Shown: positions 48,697-58,516 of the stretch, in pieces
How the letters are laid out: each line of letters opens with the position of its first letter
Numbering within the stretch: position 1 is the stretch's first letter
Origin: Cryptomeria japonica
Taxonomy: Eukaryota > Streptophyta > Pinopsida > Cupressales > Cupressaceae
Length of the DNA stretch: 64,000 nt
Assembly (NCBI RefSeq): GCF_030272615.1
Contig: NC_081410.1
Span: 223,193,415 to 223,257,414 of the forward strand
Direction: 5' to 3'
Made by a program: the position numbers and the translations under genes
Notes under the pieces: generated by a model
The model's input: only the letters and a program-made list of their open reading frames with translations
Told to the model about the DNA's origin: nothing
Database searches by the model: none

Positions 48697-49821
48697 TGTT
48701 TGCTTGATGATGATTGTAATGTATTCATCACTTGTTGCCATTGATGAAACACTCTCACACACACATATGATTACATTGACTATCGGTGTAACTTCATTGG
48801 TTTACACTGTTAACCGGTATGTTTAAGGTCTATCTCTAGCTAGTACTCTATGTCAACCGGTATGTGCTTAAGAGATAACCTGTGGTTACATTAAGTCGGC
48901 ATCAAATGAAGATGAGAATGAAGATGGAGATCAAACAAAAGATTCTAGGACAATGGTTCACATGTTTTGTTCCAACCGGTATTGACTGTTCTAACTGGTA
49001 TCTGATTTTGTGATGAGTTACTAGAACCATTTTCTTGATGGTCATTTTTGTGATGAGTTATGTTTACTTGTCTAGATACACTGCACCTAGGAAATTGTGT
49101 TTTGATTTCATATGGCCAACATAAGATTTGTATGTCTATTTAAAGACATCTTAGTGAATCATTTTAAGAGAGAGAACTGATATAGAAGAGGATTTTATGC
49201 GAATACTGATATGCATAAAGAGTGAAAGCTTTTTTTGAAGAGTGATAAGTGTTAAGATGAAGAGTAGTGTTGAATGTACTTAAAATGATCTGATCAAGCA
49301 AGTCTTGTGCTACTTAAAACAGATCAAACCTTTCTTGTTGTTTTCTAATCATTATAATAGAATCAAATACTCTAACCGGGTAAGCTCTAACAAGCTTCAT
49401 TGTACAAATTCTCTAACAAGGTGATCCATTAGTTTGGATTCTCAAATCCTCCAGCGAGGTTACTCCTAACATGGTAGTACTCTAAAAAGGGTATAAAATT
49501 CTAATCAAGCTTGGGATCTCTAACAAGATTCACTCCTAGCAGAGCACTTTGTAAGACCTTAACCAGTCGGTTATCTATTACTATAGATAGTTAACTTGTG
49601 AGTTCCATCTCATTGTGGTTTTTACCTATTTGGGTTTTCCACGTATAAACACTTGTGTTATGGTGGATGTTCTACTTTATGTGGATGTTGTTTTTTCATT
49701 TTGGATAGCATGTATTTTGTTTAAATGCTTGGTTAAGTTCATCTATTGGTTAGTGTTTGAAGTTGTGTTTGTTTTGGTGTCATTGATTCACCCCCCCTCT
49801 TAGTTCTTTTCAAGTCCATCA
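48697..49821 (+). repeat. Element D 3' LTR
   Basis: TGTTTGCTTGATG to agtccatca, 1125 bp. Longer than the 5' LTR because it retains a block of ctctaaccgggt-type short repeats near 49372-49430 and a ctgcacctagg piece near 49081. ACCGGT sites occur where the 5' LTR has ACCAGT, and the reverse. Confidence 0.88.
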
Positions 49822-51119
49822 TCTGTCTCTTGAATAATATGATGGTGGTGTTGTCCAGTTTGGCAATGATGCACCTTGCATGGTGAAAGGAAAAGGATCC
49901 ATCTCACTAAATGGAAAGAGCAGTGCAGATGATGTCTACTAGGTGGAAGGCCTTAAGCATAATCTTTTGAGTGTTGCTCAACTAAATGACAAAGGACTCA
50001 TACTGGAATTCAAAGGTGGAGTTTGTAGAATAATTGGAAAGAGTGGTGAACTTATTGCCACTAGTAAGCAGACTAGAGGAAACCTGTTTTAGCTGAATGC
50101 CAAGATTAGTCAGTACCTGATGGCGAGATTTGATGACAGTTGGATATGGCATAGGAGACCTTGTCATATAAATTTTGACAATATTGTAAAGGCTAGTAAG
50201 ATCAGGGCAGTAAGAGGATTGCCTTTGCTAAACAAACTAGAGAATGCCAACTTGGGAAGATGTCTTCCTCAATATTCAAAGGTAAGTCTTTTTCCATGGA
50301 GAACTTACTTGATCTAGTGCACACCGATCTGTGTGGTCCGATGAAAACTAGAAGCATTCTGGGAGATCAGTACTTCATGATTCTTACCGATGATTGCTCA
50401 AGAATTATGTGGGTCATATTCTTGAAAGACAAATATGAGGCATTTGGAAAGTTCAAAGCCTTTAGGGCATTGGTGGAAAAGGAGAGCGGTAGAAGGATAA
50501 AATGCTTAAGGAACGATCAGGGAGGTGAATTCACTTTTGATGAATTCAATAAGTACTATGAGGAGAATGGGATTAAGAAGCAATTGTATGCCCCAAGGAC
50601 ACCACAGTAGAATGACATAGCAGAAAGAAACAATAAGACTCTAGTTGAAGTGGCCAAAACTATGTTGATCCAAGGAAATGTCACTCACACATTTTGGAGA
50701 GAAGTTGTGAGCACTGCAGTCTATACCATGAACCGGGTACTCATTAAGAAAGGTAAAGACAAAACCTCCTATGAGTACTAGAATGGGAGAACTCCCAATG
50801 TGAGTTATTTAAAAGTGTTTGGGAGTAAATGCTATATCAGGAGAGGTGAGAACCTAAGTAAGTTTGATGCTAAGTGTGATGAGGAATATTCCTAGGATAT
50901 TCCACTAAAAGAAAAGATCTTAAGTGCTACAACAACATGACTCGGAAGATTGTTGAGAGTATCAATGTTAGGGTTGATGAATCCCCTGAGAAGCCTGAGG
51001 AAACTGATAGCAAGCAAATGAAAGATGAACTGGCTTTAGCCTTCTGAGAACCAACTAAGAAAGAAACAAGTGATAAACACTGCAAAGACCTCAGTGTTTT
51101 TGTACCGGTAGAAGTTTTA
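49822..51119 (+). pseudogene. INT: Element C protease remainder, pre-integrase and integrase
   Basis: Continues the frame interrupted by D: YDGGVVQFGNDAPCMVKGKG, GLKHNLLSVAQL, zinc region WIWHRRPCHINFDNI. The second zinc half near 50250 is lost to a frame break. Integrase core VHTDLCGPMKTRS, then LTDDCSRIMWV (second Asp kept), a TAG at the PQQN site (50608-50610) and AERNNKT with the third acidic residue. GSKCYIRRGENLSKFDAKCD follows, with further stops. The region from about 50890 is degenerate. Confidence 0.87.
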
Positions 51120-51840
51120 ATGGGTGAAGAAGAAGATGAACCAGAAAAAGAAGAGGAAAAGCAAGTTGAACCAACTATGGTCATTCCTAGGTATGTAAGA
51201 CTGCATCATGATCCAAAGCAAATCATAGGAAACAAAGATGTAGAAATACTTACAAGGAGAAAGGTGAAAGAAAATTCTTGCATGGTTTCAGAATTTGAGC
51301 CTAAGACCGATAGAGAGGCACTTATCGATGAAGACTGGATAAAGGCAATGGAAGAGGAATTGGACCGGATAGATAAGAATGCAATATGGTCATTGGTACC
51401 TAGACCGGAACACAAGAATGTCATAGGTACCAAATGGGTCTTCATGAATAAGTTGAATGAAGAAGGAACAGTGGTAAGGAACAAGGCAAGACTTGTATGC
51501 AAGGGATATGCTCAGGAAGAAGGAGAAGACTATGGAGAGACCTTTGCCCCAATGGCTAGACTAGAAGGTGTCTGAATGCTTCTTACATTTGCAGCATTCA
51601 ATGGATTTAAAGTATACCAGATGGATATGAAGTCTGCCTTTTGGAATGGAATCCTGGAGGAAGAAGTGTATATTGAGCAACTAGATGGGTTTGCTTTATC
51701 AGAAGATAGTGACATGGTGTGCAGATTACACAAGTCCTTGTATGGATTGAAACAAATACCAAGGGCATGGTACAAATGGTTACACTCTCATCTTGTGAAG
51801 ATATGATTTTAGAGAACAAGTGAGGACAACAACATCTACC
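51120..51840 (+). pseudogene. RT: Element C reverse transcriptase, truncated at LTR
   Basis: Acidic linker, RYVRLHHDPKQIIGNKD, then [19 protein letters not shown], a TGA at 51573-51575, YQMDMKSAFWNGILEEEVY, and SLYGLKQIPRAWYKWLHSHL, two stops and SEDNNIYLM. The 3' LTR starts at once, so the YVDD box and everything after are missing. The joint falls in tgatgaag, which occurs both in this coding segment and near the LTR start. Confidence 0.87.
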
Positions 51841-53228
51841 TGATGAAGCGGTGATAATGCATGTTGTCATTGATGTCAATAAGTGCTCAAGAAGGTGATC
51901 ACTATGAACCGTTATGAAGATTGAAAGTGGTTATGGTAAACCGATATGGAGTGGACCAGTGTTAGGGCTCACTAAGTGTGACTACCAGTTGGTAGTCTCA
52001 GTTTAGCTCTAGTGTTACCGGTTTGGCTTGTGCGGTGCAATCGATGATGTTTTGTGACCAGTTAGTTAAGGAATAAGGATAAGGATCAAGATACCATGTC
52101 AGCTATGTGCACGTGACTGATTTCTTTGTGGTTCTTGTGCATGAAGATTGAATGCATTGAATGCCTACCTTGGGAATGAGCATTTTTCTTAGCGGTGTGT
52201 GAAGAGCACATGATGGCTTATTAATTTTCAGATGTGGTGAAGATTGGATGATGTAGAATGTCTTGAGATCTATTTTAGATCATTTCATTCTATGTAATGT
52301 GTTTGGACAGTTAGGATTGAACTGCTTGTAAGTGTAAACTTGAAATATTTAGGGTTTAGGGTTTATGCTACCGATCTAGTTGTTGTCTATAAGGTCGATG
52401 AGTTTTGTTATTGCAGTGGTTGGGAAAAGTATTTGTGTCCGCGTGTTGGAGATTTGATACTTGTTGAACTAGAGTGAGGATTATGTAGAGTGTGATTGTA
52501 GAAGAGAGGAACTAAAAAGGATTTGCCTTATCAAGAAGTGTTGTTATAGATTGGTGTTTTACCTATTGTCTTCTACCCATTTCAATAGAAGGTAAATCCC
52601 TTGACCGGGTAGCTTTAACATGCTTTCTTGTAAATCCTCTAACTAGGTGGCTCAAGGTTATTGATTTATTTAAATCCTCTAGCCAGGTAACTCCTAACAG
52701 GGTTTCAACCTTTAATAGGGTATATAGCCATCCCTTAATCGGGTGATCCCTAACAGGATCAGTTCCTAACGGGACCTTTATTGTAAAGTCTTTAGCTGGA
52801 CTAGGTCCCTAACAAAGCAGACTTCAAAAGAGTTCACAAACAGCTTGTGGGTATTCATTCCCACCGTGGTTTTTCCCATTTGGGTTTCCATGTGAAAAAT
52901 ATGTGTGTTATGGGTTGTGATATTTTCATGTGATGATTATGTGGTTCTAATTAAGTTAGATATTCATGCATTGTTAAATGGTTGTACTATTAGTGGTACA
53001 ACTCATGCATGATTATATTAGTGAAGTAGTTGCCAAGGTTTGAGATCTATTTAATGATGTCTGAGGTATTTTTGTTTAACTGATATAGCTATGGTTAAGT
53101 TCAGTGGTGAAGACAACCGGTCAGTTGTGTTTTGATATGACAAAGTGTTGAAGTAGTTTTTTGTGTACTGATTCACCCCCCCGCTCTCAATACCAGTTAG
53201 GACCTTAGTATTTCATCATTATTCATTA
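51841..53228 (+). repeat. Element C 3' LTR (first about 10 bp missing)
   Basis: Aligns from tgatgaag with 14723 onward and ends attcatta before the gatac duplication. Contains the same ctaacagggt repeat stretch (about 52590-52810) and the box ccgtggtttttcccatttgg near 52863. Confidence 0.87.
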
Positions 53229-53233
53229 GATAC

Positions 53234-53647
53234 AACATGTCAGCTCAATACAATTACAACAATATCCAATCAATAAATCATCTCCATAATGTGTCGTGCT
53301 AATCTGGAATAGATAACGTATATTGGTCTATAACCTAGACCTATCTGTCGGTAACAACAAATATGTCAACCCGATTATACCAATAACCAAAACACCAAAA
53401 CCAAGTATCCAAACCATGTCTTTGACATAATCAAGTGATTTCTAGATGATAACAAGTCATCATCAATGTCGGTGAACCATATAACCTATCGATGAGCATA
53501 TACTGGTGACTGTGCATAAGTCATTGACCTTGTTGGTGAACACAATGTGCCAGTTCAATAGTAAAACAATATAACAATGTAGATCTCTAGAAGGATAAGT
53601 GTTGACATCAATGAAAAAACCAATGCAACACATTCATAATACCAACA
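53234..53647 (-). repeat. Element B 5' LTR, outer part
   Basis: Resumes the B LTR after element C and ends ataccaaca at 53647. Matches 9118-9533. The target duplication of B in its host is expected to be tatgt (53648-53652); the other copy lies left of the window. Confidence 0.87.
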
Positions 53648-54139
53648 TATGTAAGAGGATTTAGTCCTCCGATATTGAGCTTAACTGGAACTATACTCAG
53701 GCATAGGAGATGTTGTCTTTGCAGTTCATTCCTTCTTCTAGACTGTAGTATGGATTTCTATGTAGTCAGTGAGACTCCTTTTGTGATGAGAAGTGTGCTC
53801 TAGGCTATTGGCCTTCCTATAAGTAGAGGCCCCTCAATTGTAATTCACATACTTACTGTAGAAGTATTATCTGACTATGGGTAGGTTTCCCACCATGGTT
53901 TTTCCCTTTACCCAGTTTTCCACATACAAATATTGGTGTCATGTGGATGGTATTTATTCAGTGATCATTGTTTATGCTTAATTAATTTAACTGCTATTCT
54001 GGTATTTGGTTTAAGCCTTCTGGTATTAATATTTTGGGTTTTGGTATTAAAGTTTTAATTGCTAAATGTTTTGGTAATCTGTGATAACTGATTCACCCCC
54101 CCCTCTTAGTTATCTTCTGGTTATTTGAACTGTCTAACA
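53648..54139 (+). repeat. Element H: 3' part of a Copia LTR
   Basis: Shares with the other Copia LTRs the order of boxes: ccatggtttttccctttacc near 53893, gtgtcatgtgg, ctgattcaccccccc near 54089, and the end gtctaaca. No primer site follows, so it is either a 3' LTR or a solo LTR. Its left part is displaced by B. Confidence 0.75.
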
Positions 54140-54990
54140 GGGTCAACTATGAGTTGACCAAGAGATTTAGGTATAGTTCACCCTTGTTTGCATGATTTAG
54201 AGCCTCTTTTGTGGCATTTTATTCCTACTCGTGGATTAGAATTTGGTGGACATATTTTTTAGTTGAAGTTCACTTCAGTTCACTCGGAGTTTAATTTCTT
54301 TGCCTCTTGAGAGTTCTTTTTGTATAAAGTGAAAATGTTTATCTTTTTCACTAATTCTTGATGATCATTCTTATTCACATGGCAGAGAATTGGATCTTCT
54401 GGTAGCTCATTTTTGTAGTTTATGACACATTTTCAAGTAAAGCTTTCAGATTTTTGCCTTCAATTTAAGGATTCATTTTGTTTTGTGCAGGATTGAGAGT
54501 AGTTTATTGTGCTATTCTTTGTAGCCTTTCATATTTTGTCTCATACATAAGATCATAGGTTATCCGTTGTGTTCAGTTAATTCATTGTTGTTGGTTGTGA
54601 AAGGGTTGTTTCCTATCAATTGATTAAATTAAAGATCCTTTGAATGAAATATTTATGTGTAATGAATCAATATTTTCACTATGCAAATTGGTGGTTTGAG
54701 AAAAATTGTTGTCATTTTAGAAATCAACTTAGTGCATCACCTCCTAGAGTAGTTTTAATTTTTAATTTTTCCAATCATTTGTCACTATTTTCCTCACCCA
54801 TAATTACTTTTAGGAGGTATTCAAAGGGAGCCTTCCCATAACCCAGAGATTCGTTTATGATTCTGAGTTTACCCACAACTCGAGATTCGTTTCCATGTTG
54901 CACGAGATTGCTTAAGCACTGGTATTGATTTGCATAGAAGAAGTGGGTGCATCCTTCATGACAACAGTTTTTGGCATACCCAGTGGGTCC
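54140..54990 (+). repeat. Element I: probable LTR and primer site of a Ty3-type element
   Basis: Non-coding stretch ending ...acaaca (54966), followed by ttggcatacccagtgggtcc (54971-54990). That resembles the ttggc...gtgggNcc primer sites used by some plant Ty3 lineages rather than the Met-tRNA site. The LTR start and the partner LTR were not found. Confidence 0.5.
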
Positions 54991-55141
54991 CTAAACTAAT
55001 TCTCTATTCAGTAACAAACTTATTTTAGCCTATTGTTTTGGGTATTGAACAACAACTTTGAGCTTTTCAGAGGTTTTTAGCATAAATACTTAGCAACTCT
55101 ATAATCCTAGTTTCAAGATAAGATATTATCAACATTCAAAA

Positions 55142-57250
55142 TTTGTACCAATGATACCACCACTAGTTCAGATGGCTCAAAATCCACCAAGGAATCAACC
55201 ATTCGTGTCATTTGATTAGGGAACCCCCTTGATTTTGACACAGTATGATGAATTACCATTGGTTGCCTTAAAGAATCTATTTTTCAGCAGTCAAGACCAA
55301 ATGATAGTGGTAGATCACATTAGAGATATTGAATCACTATGTACAATACATAATATCACATAGGAGAATGTCACCATCAGATTACTTACCATGCCATTCA
55401 AGGGAAAGGCACTGCAATGGTTCAAACAACTACCTATAGCTTCTATCAAAACCTGGGATCAATTAGGAGATACATTGAATGAACACTTTGAAGATAGATC
55501 CAACATTCTATTATTGATAAAACGATTATCTACAATAAAGAGAGCACAACATGAGCTCATATCCAATTTCAATGATCATTTCCAAAGGACATGAAGCCAG
55601 ATTCTGTCATTGGTACGACCCACCAATGACCATGCTTTCTTATATTATTTGAAATCTCTTAATAGTGATATATGTAATGGTTTAGTCTATGGGAGGTTTT
55701 ACCTTGCTAGATGCTTTTAATGTCAATATTAGAGAAGAGAATAGTTTAATTCTGGCTGGAAAGTTAGTTCCTAGAGATGTTATGCCAATTCGTCTAGAAA
55801 TACAACCAAATATGCTATTACCAACCTCAATTATAATTACTATCCTAGCATTAGAGTATCAAGCAACACCTCAAAGTCTTGTTGTATCAGCCCCATCCTA
55901 GGAAATCTAAGAGTTAAATGATATGTTACAAACTTACAGAGGGAAGTCAGTCCTTTGCCAACCTTCTTAGATTCCTTACCAATCTAAGATACAAACTCAA
56001 TCTCAAAATCGCTGCACTTACCCCAGAGAAATCCAAGGTCAAGCCCATTAGGAAGATTATAATTCCATGATTTCTAAATATCCAGTGCATGACACATATG
56101 AGAAAAAGGGTCCACAAATTCAGGAAAATTTTCCTATTTGTGTATATATGAACTCGCAAGAAGATGATGCAGATCTACCACAAGAAGAAAATATCATGGT
56201 TTCTAGATAGCAGGCTGATAGTATCGAAGAAGATGATTTGGTAGTGGCCCAACATCCCTCACGAGGATTCACGATATGGTTTAACAACCTCCTATAGATT
56301 CTATAAGTCTAGTGGTTGTATCGGGCATTGATAGGTCGATCTTTTGGTGCAATGACAACCCTAGCTTGTAACAAGTGGTATCAAAGCTTGGTCACAGGTT
56401 CGAATCATGCAGGCTGTGACAAGTGATACTGGGAGGGGGATTGTTGGCAATGGACTAGCGTCCCTCACAGGGATTTGCGACATGGTTTAACAGCCTCCTG
56501 TGGATTCTATAAGTCTAGTGGTTGTATCAGGCATTGACAGATCGATCATTTGGTGCAACGACAACCCTAGCTTGTAACAAATGAGTTGGCTTATCATATT
56601 CATCTTTGCAAGAAAAATATGCAGGACCAAAAAGGACAATATGAAGAGAAGCTTACGAAGGTGATGGCAGCAAAAAAATGAGCAAATGAAGGCTTCATCG
56701 ATTCAATTTCAGAAAGATCAAATTCTTCTAGTGCCTAGTTTCAGCCAAGCACCTCCAGCCATGGTATCTTCACCTATAAAAGAAGAGGTAACACATGTAG
56801 ATAATGTTCAATATGATGAGGTAGATCCATTGTTTGAGGTAGAAATGGTTAGTAGTCTAGAGAAACAAACCCAAGAAACAAACCCAAGAGCAAGGAATGA
56901 TTCATGTTGATCTATTTGTTGAGCTTCCTTTATTTGTTGTTGATGATCAAGACATATGTGAGCCAACCTTTACAGTAGGAGGCAACAATGAAATAATTTA
57001 TTAAGGAGAAATACGTGTAATACATGAGCTTGCACTCTCAAGAGGTTATCCTATTAGGCACTTATCTAGAGAAGACAACAAAGCATTGCGAACCATTCTT
57101 GCAATTGAACATGAAATTTCAAAGGTCAAAGATCCTAATCATGAACTTATAGAAGAAGAGGTTTGCATCCCAATCATCTCTTCATTTGCAAAGGGGTGTG
57201 AGTATGAATAACTGAAAGAGGTAGAAGATCTATTTTTCATTCTTAAATAA
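55142..57250 (+). pseudogene. gag: Element I Gag-like polyprotein (decayed)
   Basis: Starts at ATG 55142 (MIPPLVQMAQNPPRNQPFVS). Ty3 capsid motifs: LTMPFKGKALQWFKQLP, IKTWDQLGDTLNEHF, FNDHFQRT. Stops and frame changes follow at about 55592 and 55690. SIEED before and ELAYHIHLC after the miniature element J join in frame. Remnants continue to about 57250, including VDLFVELPLFVVDDQD and RHLSREDNKALRTILAIEHE. No zinc knuckle, reverse transcriptase or integrase is seen. Confidence 0.65.
56237..56579 (+). mobile_element. Element J: 343-bp miniature LTR retrotransposon (TRIM/SMART type)
   Basis: LTRs of 137 bp (56237-56373) and 138 bp (56442-56579), both ending cttgtaaca. Primer site agtggtatcaaagc is at 56374, and polypurine tract gggaggggga (56431-56440) stands just before the second LTR (TGTTGGCAATGG). 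Target duplication gatga (56232-56236) against aatga (56580-56584). The 68-bp internal part codes for nothing and holds ggttcgaatc, a match to the tRNA B box, inside a 7-bp inverted repeat. It must depend on other elements for movement. Confidence 0.9.
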
Positions 57251-57460
57251 GTTATATAGTATTGTCTAAGGAATATCTTCAGCTTGATTCTCTTTGTAGT
57301 TGCTCAAACACATGCACAATATATCATTTTGTCGAGAAAGGGTGATTACTTTTCAGAAACAAACAATGATTTTGTTTAATTCACTACCGTGTTGTGCAGC
57401 TTAGGGTAGAGTAGGTTTATTTTTATATTGTTTCAATAAGCATGTTTGTTGTGCATGTTC
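57251..57460. other. Unassigned stretch between element I gag and solo LTR K
   Basis: AT-rich, no open frame of note. It continues without loss at 58517 once K and one tgttc copy are removed, so it belongs with the following unassigned DNA. Confidence 0.4.
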
Positions 57461-58511
57461 TTTTAGGTCCCGGAGACAATTGAGAGGGGGGGGGGCTGAA
57501 TCAGTTGTCCAATAAATTCAACCAAAACTTAATGCTTAATACCGGTAAACAAAACTTTATGCTGGTAGATAGTCTTAACAGTTAATTATAGTACCAATAA
57601 AGATTAATGCACGAAAAAGAAAGACAATAACATCCACAACACATAACACAAATATTTGTATGTGAAAACCCTGTAAGGGGAAAAACCACAGTGGGAAGCC
57701 TTACCCACAATCAAATGATACTACTGCAGATAGTATGCGTGTACAATAAGGATTCTGTACATGTAGAAAGGCCAGCTGCCTAGAGCTCATTGCTCAATCA
57801 CAAAATGAGAGTCACATTGACTACAATTGGATGGTTAAATTCCAATGATAGTGTACTACACAAAATAGCATCTTCATATTATGGATTCATTACTGGTTTG
57901 GTTTTGATTGCCTTCACAAAACCCTTCCTTCAACCTTCAAATGATGTCAGCATGTATAGCTCTGCTTATTTTTGCATATACCTTATTGCAATCCTTTCTC
58001 ATATTCACACTTCAATCTCACAAATGAGATCTTACACTTATACCATAACCTAAGACCAATTGAATAGATCGGCTCACTAAAAGATATTACAATAAAATCA
58101 ATTACAAATAAATCAATATCCGATGTATGATGTCAACTCAATGCATTTACAATAATAATAAATCATCTCCATAATGTGTCATGCTGATCTGGAATAGATA
58201 TGTCTGTTGGTACTTATCCTGGACCTATTTGTCGGTAACAAAAAATATGCAAACCCAAATAAACAATTAACCAAATCTCCAAAACCAAGTGATTGAATAA
58301 TGTCTTTGACATAACCATGTAGTCTTCAAGTCATTCCAAGTGTTGGTGAACAATATAATCTATTGGTGAACCAATTATGAGTGACTGTGCACAAGTCTAT
58401 GTCTTGTTGGTGAACATTACCAAAATCTCCAAGTGTTGATAAGTGTTGACAAGTAATGACATGTGTTGACATCAATGACAAAACCATATCAATATATCCA
58501 AAATGCCAACA
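57461..58511 (-). mobile_element. Element K: solo Copia LTR, minus strand
   Basis: 1051 bp between tgttc duplications (57456-57460, 58512-58516). The plus strand begins ttttaggtcccggagacaat (tgtt to tttt) and ends aaaatgccaaca. Contains the G-run counterpart of the LTR C run near 57487, the conserved aaccctgtaaggggaaaaac box near 57667 and a region similar to the LTRs of B, F and G. No internal sequence remains, as expected after recombination between two LTRs. Confidence 0.9.
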
Positions 58512-58516
58512 TGTTC

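Larger units (their letters stand above)
17261..49821 (+). mobile_element. Element D: pol-less LTR retrotransposon with Gag-like ORF1 and a large unassigned ORF2
   Basis: LTRs are 17261-18299 and 48697-49821. The target duplication is tttgt (17256-17260) against tctgt (49822-49826), one mismatch. Without the three later insertions the internal region is about 5.2 kb: primer site, ORF1 (18362-19618), spacer, ORF2 (20096 to 48417 in four pieces), polypurine tract. No protease, integrase, reverse transcriptase or RNase H motif is present. Placement of a Gag like that of SIRE/Maximus Copia elements, with an extra ORF before the polypurine tract, suggests a derivative of that lineage that has lost pol. 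That link is inference. Confidence 0.88.
14713..53228 (+). mobile_element. Element C: Copia retrotransposon with truncated pol, interrupted by D
   Basis: Flanked by gatac on both sides (14708-14712 and 53229-53233) inside the LTR of element B. LTRs are 14713-16091 and 51841-53228. Internal parts are 16092-17260 and 49822-51840. Element D interrupts the protease region. Pol ends abruptly inside reverse transcriptase at the start of the 3' LTR, so the catalytic YVDD box, RNase H, polypurine tract and first about 10 bp of the 3' LTR are missing. Confidence 0.88.
8965..53647 (-). mobile_element. Element B: Copia retrotransposon, minus strand, interrupted by A and C
   Basis: Order read on the minus strand is LTR, primer site, gag, protease, integrase, reverse transcriptase, RNase H, polypurine tract, LTR, which is the Copia order. 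The 5' LTR is split by element C into 53234-53647 and 14052-14712 with a gatac duplication. The visible 3' LTR (8965-9533, 569 bp) equals in length the corresponding part of the other LTR (14558-14712 plus 53234-53647, also 569 bp). Its missing outer part should lie left of the window beyond element A. All coding parts are broken. Confidence 0.85.

Noticed and set aside
56374-56420. A tRNA gene at the ggttcgaatc B box
   Set aside because: No A box, no acceptor or anticodon stems; it is the interior of miniature element J.
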